21,679 bases of DNA from CADEFF01 sp964569315 (GTDB lineage Bacteria; Pseudomonadota; Alphaproteobacteria; Dongiales; Dongiaceae), in the NCBI GenBank assembly GCA_964569315.1, contig CAZMUZ010000062.1, forward strand, positions 1 to 21,679, in the 5' to 3' direction. The notes beneath the pieces are model-generated. The model was not told the DNA's origin and ran no database searches. It saw only the letters and a list, made by a program, of their open reading frames with translations. The translations under genes and the position numbers were made by a program. Positions within the stretch are counted from its first letter, which is position 1. Every line of letters starts with the position of its first letter. Positions 1 through 7,707 of the stretch are shown piece by piece.

Positions 1-1
1 C

Positions 2-844
2 TGGGCGCCGACCCTGTTCGTGTTCCTGTGGGCGAGCGGCTATATCGCCGCGAAATACACGATCGGCTACGCGCAGCCCTTCACGATCCTCCTGCTGCGC
101 TTCGGCATCGTGATCGGCGTGATGGCCCCGGTCGTGGTTCTCGGCCGCGCGCCTTGGCCCCGGAACTGGCGCGAAGCGGGCCATGTCGCGGTGGTGGGCG
201 TGCTGCTCCAGGCGGTCTATCTCGGCGGAATCTATGCGGGGCTCGAGCGCGGCGTGCCCGCGGGCGTGATGGCGCTGATCATGGCGCTGCAGCCGATCAT
301 CACCGCGACGCTGGTAGGCCCGCTGCTGGGCGAGCGCGTGACCCTGCGGCAGTGGCTCGGCCTGCTGCTCGGGCTCGGCGGCGTCGGGCTCGTGCTCGCC
401 AACAAGATCCATTTCGATTTCGACGGCTGGATGGGGCTCTTCTTCTCCTTCATCGCCGTCGCCGGCATCACCGCCGCGACGCTCTATCAGAAGCGCTTCT
501 GCGGCGAGACCGACTGGCGCACCAACACCATGATCCAATATCTCGCGGCCGCGGCGGTGACGGCGCCGATCACCCTTGCCGAAGGGATCGGCACGGTGTC
601 CTGGACGCCGACCTTCCTCCTGGCGCTCGCCTGGATCGTGTTCGTGCTGGCCGTCGGCACCTACAATCTCTTTCTCTGGCTGATCCACCGCAACGCCGCG
701 GCGAAGCTCACCAGCCTGCTCTATCTCGTGCCGCCCATGACGGCGCTCGCGGGCTATGTCGCCTTCGGCGAGACGCTGGGACCGCTTTCGCTGCTCGGCA
801 TGGCGCTCGCCGCCCTCGGCGTCTATGCGGTGGTCAAGAAGTGA
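2..844 (+). CDS. EamA/DMT-family transporter, 5' end outside the window
   Basis: Probable inner-membrane exporter of the drug/metabolite transporter superfamily; the substrate cannot be told from sequence. The visible 280 residues are almost entirely hydrophobic helices. They form two repeated halves, the usual EamA duplication; the second half starts near the DFDGWMGL segment. The first half has the typical FLWASGYIAAKY and FTILLLRF helix pattern. The frame stays open to the left edge (WAPTLFVF precedes the first internal GTG at base 20), so the true start lies upstream and only about 10-20 residues are probably missing. The stop codon overlaps the GTG start of the next gene, which suggests translational coupling. 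The family call is firm; a substrate would be a guess. Confidence 0.85.
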   Translation, partial: WAPTLFVFLWASGYIAAKYTIGYAQPFTILLLRFGIVIGVMAPVVVLGRAPWPRNWREAGHVAVVGVLLQAVYLGGIYAGLERGVPAGVMALIMALQPIITATLVGPLLGERVTLRQWLGLLLGLGGVGLVLANKIHFDFDGWMGLFFSFIAVAGITAATLYQKRFCGETDWRTNTMIQYLAAAAVTAPITLAEGIGTVSWTPTFLLALAWIVFVLAVGTYNLFLWLIHRNAAAKLTSLLYLVPPMTALAGYVAFGETLGPLSLLGMALAALGVYAVVKK

Positions 845-1512
845 CGGCGCGTCGCGGAAGATCGCCGGCCAGCAGGCCGCCGCGCACGAAGATCGGGGAA
901 CTTCCACCCGATGCCGCGCTGCCGGACGACCCGGCGCTGATCCGATCGCGCCGGCTTGCCCCGCCGAAGAACCGGGATCTCTGGGTGTTCGGCTATGGCT
1001 CGCTGATGTGGCGGCCGGGTTTTCCGTTTCGCGAGGCCGCGCCGGCGCTCTTGCGCGGCTATCACCGCGCTTTCTGCATCTATTCCTTCCATTACCGCGG
1101 CACGCTCGAGCATCCGGGGCTGGTGCTGGGGCTCGATCGCGGCGGCGCCTGCCGCGGCCGCGCCTTCCGTGTGGCCAAGCAGGACGTGCCGGCGGTCTGC
1201 GACTATCTCCATGAGCGCGAGATGGTGACCGGCGTCTATGTTCCGCGCATAGTCGAGGTCGAGATCGGCGGGCGGCGCGTGACGGCGGCCACCTATCTCG
1301 CCGACCGCGCGCACGCGCAATATGCCGGCAAGCTCACACCGCAGCAGACCCTGCGCTATATCCTGCAGGGCGTCGGCGTCTCCGGCAGCAATCTCGACTA
1401 TCTCGAAAGCACCGTCGCGCATCTCGACGAGCTCGGCATCGCCGACGGTCCGCTGCACGAATTGCGGGCCCTGGCGTCGCGGGCCCTGGCCCGGCGGCGG
1501 AAGAAGGCCTAG
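841..1512 (+). CDS. ChaC-type gamma-glutamylcyclotransferase
   Basis: Likely glutathione-specific gamma-glutamylcyclotransferase, a cytosolic enzyme that splits glutathione into 5-oxoproline and Cys-Gly. The 223-residue product has the family's substrate loop VFGYGSLMWRPGF (residues 49-61). It also has the YLHEREMVTGVY segment, whose second Glu (E127) sits where ChaC proteins carry the catalytic acid. The C-terminal part (YAGKLTPQQTLRYI, then GVSGSNLDYL) is also typical of ChaC. I chose the GTG at 841 because it overlaps the upstream TGA (GTGA) and leaves a normal-length protein with a basic, disordered N-terminus of about 40 residues. No better start is visible before the conserved core. The 3' end overlaps the convergent aminotransferase gene by 4 bases, so there is no room for a terminator. 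Confidence 0.85.
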   Translation: MTARRGRSPASRPPRTKIGELPPDAALPDDPALIRSRRLAPPKNRDLWVFGYGSLMWRPGFPFREAAPALLRGYHRAFCIYSFHYRGTLEHPGLVLGLDRGGACRGRAFRVAKQDVPAVCDYLHEREMVTGVYVPRIVEVEIGGRRVTAATYLADRAHAQYAGKLTPQQTLRYILQGVGVSGSNLDYLESTVAHLDELGIADGPLHELRALASRALARRRKKA

Positions 1513-2417
1513 GCGACCTTCTCGGCGACGAGGCTCGCGACCGGCGTGCCGAGCCAGCCCGCCTCGCGCTTCTGCCAGTAACGCGCCCTGATCTGGCCGG
1601 TGAGGATGCCGGGCGCGCCGTTGCCGAGCGTGCGCCCGTCCACCACCGTTACCGGCATGATGCCGCCGGCGGTCGAGGTCAGGAATGCCTCGTCGGCGCC
1701 GCGGAGCTGCGCCGGCTCGAGGTCGGCGAAGCGGCATTCGAGGCCGAGCTCGGCCGCGAGATCGGCGACCGAGCGACGGGTGATGCCTTCGAGCACGTTG
1801 CGCTTCGGCGAATGGAGCACCCGGTCCTTCACGAAGAAAAGATTGTAGCCCGGTCCTTCCGAGAGATAGCCCTCGGGCGTCAGCAGCAGTGCGTAATCCG
1901 CCTCATGGTCGTAGGCCTGCAGCAAGCCGCGCTGCATGTCCATGGAATTGAAGTTCTTGACGGTCGGATCCATCGCCTCGGTCGGGGTGCGGCGGTTCTC
2001 GACGATGGCGAGATGCAGCCCCTGCTCCTGCCGCTCGGGGCTCGCGATCCAGACATAGGGCAGGCTGTAGCACATGAAATTGTGGCTGCAGAGCCGGAGA
2101 TCGCGGTTGGCGGGCGAGACGAACCGCCCTCGCGTCATGATCATCTGCACGTAACCGGCCTGCTCCACCCCGGCGCGCGTCACGCATTCCGCGAGGATGC
2201 GCTTCAGCTCCTCGACCGGCATCGGGAGGACGAGCCGCATCGATTTGCAGGAAGCCTGAAAGCGCGCCAGATGGTCGTCGAGCCGGAAGAAATTCCCCTT
2301 CCAGACCGAAATGGTGTCGTAGACCGCGTCGCCGCGCAGGAACCCGAGATCGAGGATCGGCATGCGTGCCTCCTCGACCGGCATGAAGCGACCTTCGACA
2401 TAGGCAATCCCGGCCAT
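1509..2417 (-). CDS. Class IV PLP-dependent aminotransferase, (R)-amine transaminase-like
   Basis: A 302-residue fold-type IV aminotransferase, the family of branched-chain and D-amino-acid aminotransferases, aminodeoxychorismate lyase and (R)-amine transaminases. The PLP lysine is K154 in DPTVKNFNSMD. The cofactor-phosphate region is GYLSEGPGYNLFFV (E187), followed by LEGITRRSV, and TSTAGGIMPVTVVDG closes the active site. From memory, the RRTP...DPxVKNF stretch, the FRLDDH motif and the PYxWI segment match the layout of the (R)-selective amine transaminase ATA-117 better than that of housekeeping IlvE. Published annotation would probably say D-amino acid or branched-chain aminotransferase. 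The ATG has a GGAG six bases upstream. It follows the zinc-ribbon gene in the same direction with a gap of 95 bases. Family certain, substrate uncertain. Confidence 0.85.
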   Translation of the reverse strand: MAGIAYVEGRFMPVEEARMPILDLGFLRGDAVYDTISVWKGNFFRLDDHLARFQASCKSMRLVLPMPVEELKRILAECVTRAGVEQAGYVQMIMTRGRFVSPANRDLRLCSHNFMCYSLPYVWIASPERQEQGLHLAIVENRRTPTEAMDPTVKNFNSMDMQRGLLQAYDHEADYALLLTPEGYLSEGPGYNLFFVKDRVLHSPKRNVLEGITRRSVADLAAELGLECRFADLEPAQLRGADEAFLTSTAGGIMPVTVVDGRTLGNGAPGILTGQIRARYWQKREAGWLGTPVASLVAEKVA

Positions 2418-2512
2418 CCCGTTCTCCGTCGGCAGTTTCGCGGGCGCATCTCGTGCGGGCGCATCCTATCACCGGGCGCGCCGCGGCCCAACCGGCCCGC
2501 GCCCGGCGACGG

Positions 2513-2767
2513 TCAGTCGCGGCGAAGGCCCTGCAGGATCCCGGCGATCAGATCGATGAAGCCCTGGATGAACCGGCCGAGTGCCGCGAAATCGCCGAGG
2601 CCGATGAAGAGGAGGCCCACCAGGATCGCGCCCACGAGGTAGATGTACCAGGGCTTTTGCGGATCGAACTTCGCATCGCAGGCCGGGCAACGATCGTCCA
2701 GCCGGCTCACCGTTGCACCGCAGGCCGGGCAGGGGCGGCCGCGCGGCATGGCTATCCGGCGGCCCAT
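2513..2767 (-). CDS. Small zinc-ribbon membrane protein
   Basis: An 84-residue protein with two CxxC knuckles (CPAC and, about 15 residues on, CPAC) that should form one zinc ribbon. A hydrophobic segment follows (YIYLVGAILVGLLFIGL), and then an amphipathic helix (FIQGFIDLIAGILQGL). This looks like a membrane-anchored zinc ribbon with a short tail; I do not recognise a named family or a function. An alternative start is the internal ATG at 2749, just before PRGRPCPAC; neither has a strong ribosome-binding site. It lies 57 bases downstream of nrdJ on the same strand and may be cotranscribed with it. It is not the transcriptional repressor NrdR, which also has a zinc ribbon but continues into an ATP-cone. 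Confidence 0.65.
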   Translation of the reverse strand: MGRRIAMPRGRPCPACGATVSRLDDRCPACDAKFDPQKPWYIYLVGAILVGLLFIGLGDFAALGRFIQGFIDLIAGILQGLRRD

Positions 2768-2824
2768 GGCGCCCGGTCGGAAGGCGGGCGGTGCGGCCGG
2801 GACGCCGGGGCCGGGGTCACCGGC

Positions 2825-5149
2825 CTAGCTGCATTTCGAATAGCCGCAGGAGGTGCAGAGGTCGCAGCCTTCCTGGCGGATGAGGGAGGGCTGGCTGCAT
2901 TTCGGGCAGCGTGGCAGCAGGAGCTGGGCGCGGCCGTCCTCGGCGCCCGGCAGGTTCGCCACCTTCCGCTGCGCCTCGAGGGCGAGCACGGGCTCACGCG
3001 CCGGCATGAATCCGATGTCGATCATGTGCCGCTCGATCACCTCGCCGATGGCGGCGAGCAGCGAGGGAACGTATTTCCCTTCCATCCAGACGCCGCCGCG
3101 CGGATCGAACACCGCCTTCAGCTCCTCCACCACGAAGGAGACGTCGCCGCCGCGCCGGAAGACCGCGCTGATCATCCGGGTGAGGCCGACGGTCCAAGCG
3201 TAATGCTCCATGTTCTTCGAGTTGATGAAGACCTCGAAGGGCCGGCGCCGGCCGTCCTGCACCACGTCGTTGATGGTGATGTAGAGCGCATGGTCGCTCT
3301 CCGGCCATTTGAGCTTGTAGGTCTGGCCCGGCAGCGCCTCCGGCCGGTCGAGCGGCCGCGTCATATAGACGACGCCGCCCGCCTCGTAGACGTCGCGCGG
3401 CCGCGGCTGCGGCGCGTTCAGCGGCAGCTCCGCCTGCTTCGGCGGGCTCGCCTCGGCGGTGCGGGTCTCGAGCACGGCGCCGGTGATCTCGTTCGGCCGG
3501 TAGGTGGTGCAGCCCTTGCAGCCGAGCTCGTAGGCCTGGAAATAGACGTCCTTGAAGGCCTCGAAGGAGAGATCGACCGGGCAGTTGATGGTCTTGGAGA
3601 TCGAGCTGTCGACGTATTTCTGCACCGCCGCCTGCATGACCACATGGTCGGCCGGCGTCAGGCGCTGCGCATCGACGAAGGCGTCGGGCAGCGCCGTCGC
3701 CTCGCCCTTCAGTAGGTGGAAGAGCCGATAGGCATAATCCGTCACCTCCTCCTGCGCGCGGCTCCCGTCCGGCATCAGGATGTTGCGGGTATATTTGAAG
3801 CTGAAGACCGGCTCGAGGCCCGAGGAGACGTTGTTGGCGAAGAGCGAGATCGTGCCGGTGGGCGCGACCGAGGTGAGGAGCGCATTGCGGATGCCGTGCC
3901 CGGCGATCGCCGTCCGCACGTCCTCGTCGAGCCCGGCCACCGTCTCGCCCGCGAGATAGGCGTCGCGGTCATAGAGCGGGAAGCTGCCCTTCTCGGCCGC
4001 AAGCTCGGCCGAGGCCAGATAGGCCGCGCGCTGGATCGCCTTCATCCAGATCTCGGTCAGGGCCACGCCTTGCGTCGAGCCGTAGCGCGCGCCGCAGAGG
4101 ATGAGCGCGTCGGCGAGACCCGTGACGCCGAGGCCGATGCGGCGCTTCGCCTCCGCCTCCGCCGCCTGCGCCGGCAGCGGGAAGCGCGACACGTCGATCG
4201 CATTGTCCATCATGCGGACGGCGATCCGGGTCAGCCGGTCGAGCGCATCGAGATCGAGCCGTGCATCGCTCTCGAAGGGCCGCTCCACCAGGGCCGCGAG
4301 GTTGATGGAGCCGAGCAGGCAGGCGCCGTAGGGCGGCAGCGGCTGCTCGCCGCAGGGGTTGGTCGCGCTGATGGTCTCGACGTAATAGAGGTTGTTCCGG
4401 CGATTGATGCGGTCGATGAAGATCACGCCCGGCTCGGCGAAGCCGTAGGTCGCGCGCATGATGCGGTCCCAGAGCTCGCGCGCCTGCAGCACCTTGTAGG
4501 TGGTGCCGCCGAACTTGAGCTCCCACGGCGCGTCTTCCTTGACCGCGGTCATGAAGGCGTCGGTGACGAGCACCGAGAGATTGAACATGCGAAGCCGGCC
4601 GGGCTCGCGCTTCGCCTCGATGAAGGCCTCGATGTCGGGATGGTCGCAGCGGAGCGTCGCCATCATCGCGCCACGGCGATAGCCGGCGCTCATGATGGTC
4701 CGGCACATCGCGTCCCACACATCCATGAAGGAGAGCGGGCCCGAGGCGTCGGCGCCGACGCCCTTCACCGGCGCGCCGCGCGGCCGGAGCGTCGAGAAAT
4801 CGTAGCCGATGCCGCCGCCCTGCTGCATGGTGAGGGCCGCCTCGCGCAGATGCTCGAAGATGCCGCTCATGTCGTCCGGGATGGTGCCCATGACGAAGCA
4901 GTTGAAGAGCGTGACGTTCCGCTCGGCGCCGGCGCCGGCGAGGATGCGGCCGGCCGGCAGGAACTTGAAATCCTCGAGCGCCTCGTAGAAGCGGCGGGAC
5001 CAGAGCTCGGCGTCCTTTTCCGGCTCCGCGAGCGCGCGCGCGACGCGCCACCAGCTCTCCTCGATCGTCTTGTCGACCGGGGCGCCGTCGCGCTTCAGGC
5101 GGTATATCATGTCCCCGATCTGCTGGGAGATGGCGGCGACCGGGGGCAT
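2825..5149 (-). CDS. nrdJ: Adenosylcobalamin-dependent (class II) ribonucleotide reductase
   Basis: Reduces ribonucleotides to deoxyribonucleotides in the cytosol, using coenzyme B12 to start the radical; it needs no oxygen and no second subunit. In the 774-residue product the redox pair is C84 (LFNCFVMG) and C277 (PYGACLLG). The thiyl-radical cysteine is C266 inside NPCGE, with N264 and E268. The 11-residue spacing of C266 to C277 is that of class II enzymes. A TSCPD-type domain spans about 611-714. The C-terminus carries C748, C751, C762, C765, C768 and C773, a zinc-ribbon-like tail thought to pass electrons from thioredoxin. I see no N-terminal ATP-cone, so dATP feedback at an activity site is unlikely. 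This is the short form, not the roughly 1,200-residue type of some alphaproteobacteria. The ATG at 5149 is 31 bases from a predicted start of transcription. Confidence 0.95.
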   Translation of the reverse strand: MPPVAAISQQIGDMIYRLKRDGAPVDKTIEESWWRVARALAEPEKDAELWSRRFYEALEDFKFLPAGRILAGAGAERNVTLFNCFVMGTIPDDMSGIFEHLREAALTMQQGGGIGYDFSTLRPRGAPVKGVGADASGPLSFMDVWDAMCRTIMSAGYRRGAMMATLRCDHPDIEAFIEAKREPGRLRMFNLSVLVTDAFMTAVKEDAPWELKFGGTTYKVLQARELWDRIMRATYGFAEPGVIFIDRINRRNNLYYVETISATNPCGEQPLPPYGACLLGSINLAALVERPFESDARLDLDALDRLTRIAVRMMDNAIDVSRFPLPAQAAEAEAKRRIGLGVTGLADALILCGARYGSTQGVALTEIWMKAIQRAAYLASAELAAEKGSFPLYDRDAYLAGETVAGLDEDVRTAIAGHGIRNALLTSVAPTGTISLFANNVSSGLEPVFSFKYTRNILMPDGSRAQEEVTDYAYRLFHLLKGEATALPDAFVDAQRLTPADHVVMQAAVQKYVDSSISKTINCPVDLSFEAFKDVYFQAYELGCKGCTTYRPNEITGAVLETRTAEASPPKQAELPLNAPQPRPRDVYEAGGVVYMTRPLDRPEALPGQTYKLKWPESDHALYITINDVVQDGRRRPFEVFINSKNMEHYAWTVGLTRMISAVFRRGGDVSFVVEELKAVFDPRGGVWMEGKYVPSLLAAIGEVIERHMIDIGFMPAREPVLALEAQRKVANLPGAEDGRAQLLLPRCPKCSQPSLIRQEGCDLCTSCGYSKCS

Positions 5150-5186
5150 GGCGTGGTCCGGTCCGGTGGTCCTGCGAGGGCCAAAA

Positions 5187-5215
5187 ATTCTAAAGGCGAC
5201 GGGTATTTAAATCAA
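5187..5215 (-). promoter_or_regulatory. Candidate sigma-70 promoter for nrdJ
   Basis: Read on the minus strand, TTGATT (5215-5210) and TAGAAT (5192-5187) are separated by exactly 17 bases. This is a near-consensus housekeeping promoter in an otherwise GC-rich genome. Transcription would start near 5180, giving a leader of about 30 bases before the nrdJ ATG. The AT-rich block at 5246-5280 just upstream could act as an UP element. No cobalamin riboswitch fits in such a short leader. Confidence 0.5.
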
Positions 5216-5245
5216 GTTCCGTTCACGAAACGTTTTCAGGCAGCT

Positions 5246-5369
5246 CTCTAAATTTATATTATTAATCAAATAGTTAAATAGGGAACTCCCCGAAGTTACC
5301 GCTTTCCACATAGAGCGCCTGCCGGGACATTGGGGAAAACCCGTGTCGTGTGGAAAACCCTGGGGACAA
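5246..5369. other. AT-rich block next to DnaA-box-like words
   Basis: The 251-base gap between plsC and nrdJ holds a run of almost pure A/T (about 5246-5280). It is followed by four words close to the DnaA box TTATCCACA/TGTGGATAA: CTTTCCACA at 5302-5310 (7 of 9 matches), TGGGGAAAA at 5331-5339 (7 of 9), TGTGGAAAA at 5349-5357 (8 of 9) and TGGGGACAA at 5361-5369 (7 of 9). The first faces the other three. Either DnaA regulates nrdJ here, as known for E. coli nrdAB, or this is a replication-origin-like element. Both readings are inference. Confidence 0.35.
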
Positions 5370-5400
5370 CGGAGCGGGATGCGGCCGGGACGGCGGCGTT

Positions 5401-6138
5401 TCAGTCCGGTCGACCGGGTAGTCGGTCGGCGGGGCGCGGCGCGGCGAGCCGGGTGGCGGCCGACTCGATGCGTTCCTCCAGCAGCGTCATGAACTCGCGT
5501 CGCTTGAGGCCGGGGACGATCGGCGGCAGGAACTCGACGGTGATGCGGCCCGGCCGCTTCACGAAGCTGCGCTTCCCCCAATAGAGCCCCGAATTGAGCG
5601 CGACCGGAACGACCGGGATCTGCAGGCGCTCATAGAGCGCGGCGATGCCCGGTTGATAGGGCCGCCTTTCGCCGGGCTGCACCCGCGTGCCTTCGGGGAA
5701 GATGAGCAGCGAGCGCCCGCCCGCGACGGCGCGCTCGGCATCGCGCACCAGCCGGCGAAGCGCCTTCGCCCCGGCCTTCCGGTCGACCGCGATGAAGCCC
5801 GCCGCCCGCAGCAGCCAGCCGAAGAAGGGGATCCAGGTAAGCTCGCGCTTCAGCACATAGGCCGGGCGGTCGGGCAGCGCCGAGAAGGCCATGGTGTCCC
5901 AGGCCGACTGGTGCTTGATCGCATAGATCACCGGGCCTTCCGGCCGCGGCATGCCGAGGAAGCGGTGATCGAGCCCGACGATCGCCTTCAGCGCCGCGAA
6001 GGCGCCGCGCGCCCAGAGCCGGCCGAGCCCATAGACCGCGCGATAGCCGAAGAGCGCGACCGGCAGGCCGAGAATCACGATGAGCGCGGTCCAGAGGAAA
6101 TAGACGGTGTTGAAAAGAAGGGCGCGGAGCGCGGCCAT
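5401..6138 (-). CDS. plsC: 1-acyl-sn-glycerol-3-phosphate acyltransferase
   Basis: Transfers an acyl chain to the sn-2 position of lysophosphatidic acid to make phosphatidic acid at the inner membrane, the second step of phospholipid synthesis. The 245-residue product has a hydrophobic N-terminal anchor (residues 12-34), the catalytic HX4D motif (H76 to D81 in KHQSAWD) and the substrate-binding FPEGTR motif at 147-152. A VPVALNSGLYW segment follows, as in the PlsC/LPLAT family. It is the last gene of the ftsE-ftsX-ydcF-plsC run, 15 bases after ydcF, and is followed by a 251-base gap. Other acyl-acceptor specificities, such as ornithine lipid synthesis, are possible, but PlsC is the best call. 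Confidence 0.88.
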   Translation of the reverse strand: MAALRALLFNTVYFLWTALIVILGLPVALFGYRAVYGLGRLWARGAFAALKAIVGLDHRFLGMPRPEGPVIYAIKHQSAWDTMAFSALPDRPAYVLKRELTWIPFFGWLLRAAGFIAVDRKAGAKALRRLVRDAERAVAGGRSLLIFPEGTRVQPGERRPYQPGIAALYERLQIPVVPVALNSGLYWGKRSFVKRPGRITVEFLPPIVPGLKRREFMTLLEERIESAATRLAAPRPADRLPGRPD

Positions 6139-6153
6139 GGGGATCTTCGCCGT

Positions 6154-6819
6154 TCAGTTCTGACCGGCGCTCTCGGAGGGGAGCGCGATGCCGCGCGCCA
6201 GCGCCACCAGATACTTGTTGTATTCGCGGATGAGGAGGCTCGTCGTGCCGGGCCAGCGCCACCAGCCGTCGCGGCGCACCTGCTCCGGAAAGACCGGGAA
6301 GGGCAGCACCGCGATCTCCGGCATGGCGCGATGGAATTCGAGCAGGCTGCGCGGCATGTGATAATCGGCGGTGACGAGGCGGAGCGTGGTGAAGCGCGCG
6401 GCGCGCATCCAGCGCGCGGTTTCCTCGGCATTGCCGCGCGTATCGGCGGCGGCATAGCCGAGGCGGATGCAGCAGGCGATGGTCGCGGCGTCGGGGATCG
6501 GTGCGCTACCCGGCGCGAGGCTTTGCAACAGCGTTTCGACATTGACGTCGGTATGGACGCCGCTGATGAAGAGCTGCTTCGCGCGGCCGGCTTCGAGCAA
6601 AGCGAGGCCCGATTCGAGCCGTCCGACGCCGCCCGTCAGCACCACCACCGCATCGGTCGGATCCGCCGCCACGTCTTCCGGTCCCGGGATGCGCGCCACG
6701 AAAGCGACCAGGCCGATGCACCAGATGAGCAGGATCAGGACGGCCATCGTCAGCAGCCGCACCGCGAGGCGCCGGCCGCGACCGGGAACGGGGCGGGCGA
6801 GCGAGGCGCGCCGCGGCAT
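6154..6819 (-). CDS. YdcF/SanA-family (DUF218) membrane protein
   Basis: A 221-residue DUF218 protein with one N-terminal membrane helix (about residues 19-41) and a periplasmic domain. The family signature DAVVVLTGGVGRLESGLALL (57-76), the KQLFISG strand and the LVTADYHMPRSLLEF segment are all present. Relatives include SanA, ElyC and YdcF, linked to envelope integrity and polyprenyl-carrier or peptidoglycan metabolism, but the biochemical activity is not settled. It starts 3 bases after ftsX and ends 15 bases before plsC, so it is almost certainly cotranscribed and probably works in the envelope. Family call confident, function unknown. Confidence 0.85.
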   Translation of the reverse strand: MPRRASLARPVPGRGRRLAVRLLTMAVLILLIWCIGLVAFVARIPGPEDVAADPTDAVVVLTGGVGRLESGLALLEAGRAKQLFISGVHTDVNVETLLQSLAPGSAPIPDAATIACCIRLGYAAADTRGNAEETARWMRAARFTTLRLVTADYHMPRSLLEFHRAMPEIAVLPFPVFPEQVRRDGWWRWPGTTSLLIREYNKYLVALARGIALPSESAGQN

Positions 6820-6822
6820 GGG

Positions 6823-7704
6823 CTAGAGGCCGCGCGAAAGGGTGCGAAGCACGGTCCAGCGCGCCGTCAGCATCGCCACGGCGGCGGCGGCGAAGGGCAG
6901 GCAGGCGAGCGCCACCCAGTGCGGCAGGCCGAGATGCACGGTCGGCAGCAGCCCGGCGCCGGCCCGACTTGCCGCGAGCCCGATCGCGCTGATCGTGGCG
7001 ATGGCGGCGGCGAGGCCGAGGATCCCGCCGATGAAGCCGAAGGCGAGCGCGTGGCGCTCGAAGAGTCGGGCGATATAGCCGTCCCGCGCCCCCAGCATAT
7101 GGACGAGGTCGACGGTCTGGCGGTGGATGTCGAGGCCGGTGCGGGTCACGAACACCACGGCGAGCGCTGCGGCACCGGCGACCAGCAGAACCACGGCGGC
7201 CGTCAGCAGCTCCACCAGCGTGCCGATCCGGTCGATGCGCTCGATCCAGCCGCGATGATCGTCGATGCGCAGACCCGGCGCCGTCTCGTCGAGCTTCGCC
7301 TCGAGCGCGGGCAGATCGACGGCGGCGTCGCGGGCGAGGGTGACGGCGATCAGATCCGGCAGCGGCAGGTCGGCCGCCGCCGCATCGGGCCCGAGCCAGG
7401 GTTCCAGCAACCGGCGCACTTCCTCCGGTCCGATCAGGGCCGCCCCTTCGACGCCGTCGATCGCGAGCAGGCTCGCGACCACCGCCTCGAGCCGCGCCTG
7501 GCGCTCCGCATCGGCGATGTCGCCGAAATCGGGCACCTCGACCGTGAGCTCGCCGGTGATGTCGGCGCGCCAGCTTCCGATCGCGAGGTTGACGGCGAAG
7601 GCGCTCGCGAGGGCGAGCGCCGCCAGATAGACCATCGTGCCCACGATCCAGGGCAGGAAGCGGGCGGCCGCGTCGGCGCCGAGCGGAAGGTCGTTTCGCA
7701 GCAT
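6823..7704 (-). CDS. ftsX: Cell-division protein FtsX, ABC-type permease
   Basis: Membrane partner of FtsE. In bacteria FtsEX relays ATP hydrolysis at the septum to periplasmic peptidoglycan hydrolases or their activators. The 293-residue protein has the FtsX layout: a first helix at about 17-42, a large periplasmic loop (about 45-165), then three helices near 167-192, 220-245 and 260-285. The cytoplasmic FtsX segment LVHMLGARDGYIARLFERHA, which contacts the ATPase, lies before the third helix. It starts 3 bases after the ftsE stop. The family is weakly conserved, but the topology and pairing with ftsE make the call safe. Confidence 0.9.
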   Translation of the reverse strand: MLRNDLPLGADAAARFLPWIVGTMVYLAALALASAFAVNLAIGSWRADITGELTVEVPDFGDIADAERQARLEAVVASLLAIDGVEGAALIGPEEVRRLLEPWLGPDAAAADLPLPDLIAVTLARDAAVDLPALEAKLDETAPGLRIDDHRGWIERIDRIGTLVELLTAAVVLLVAGAAALAVVFVTRTGLDIHRQTVDLVHMLGARDGYIARLFERHALAFGFIGGILGLAAAIATISAIGLAASRAGAGLLPTVHLGLPHWVALACLPFAAAAVAMLTARWTVLRTLSRGL

Positions 7705-7707
7705 GGG

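Noticed and set aside
2994..4002. Several 75-100-codon frames inside nrdJ
   Set aside because: All are out-of-frame shadows with Arg/Pro/Ser-rich composition and no motif.
5262..5277. TTAA-N8-TTAA in the nrdJ upstream region as a CtrA site
   Set aside because: The spacing is 8 instead of the required 7 and the region is A/T-rich, so chance is likely.
5150..5400. Cobalamin riboswitch or NrdR box controlling nrdJ
   Set aside because: I see no B12-box-like sequence, the predicted leader is only about 30 bases, and no ACACWATATWTTGTG-like palindrome is present.
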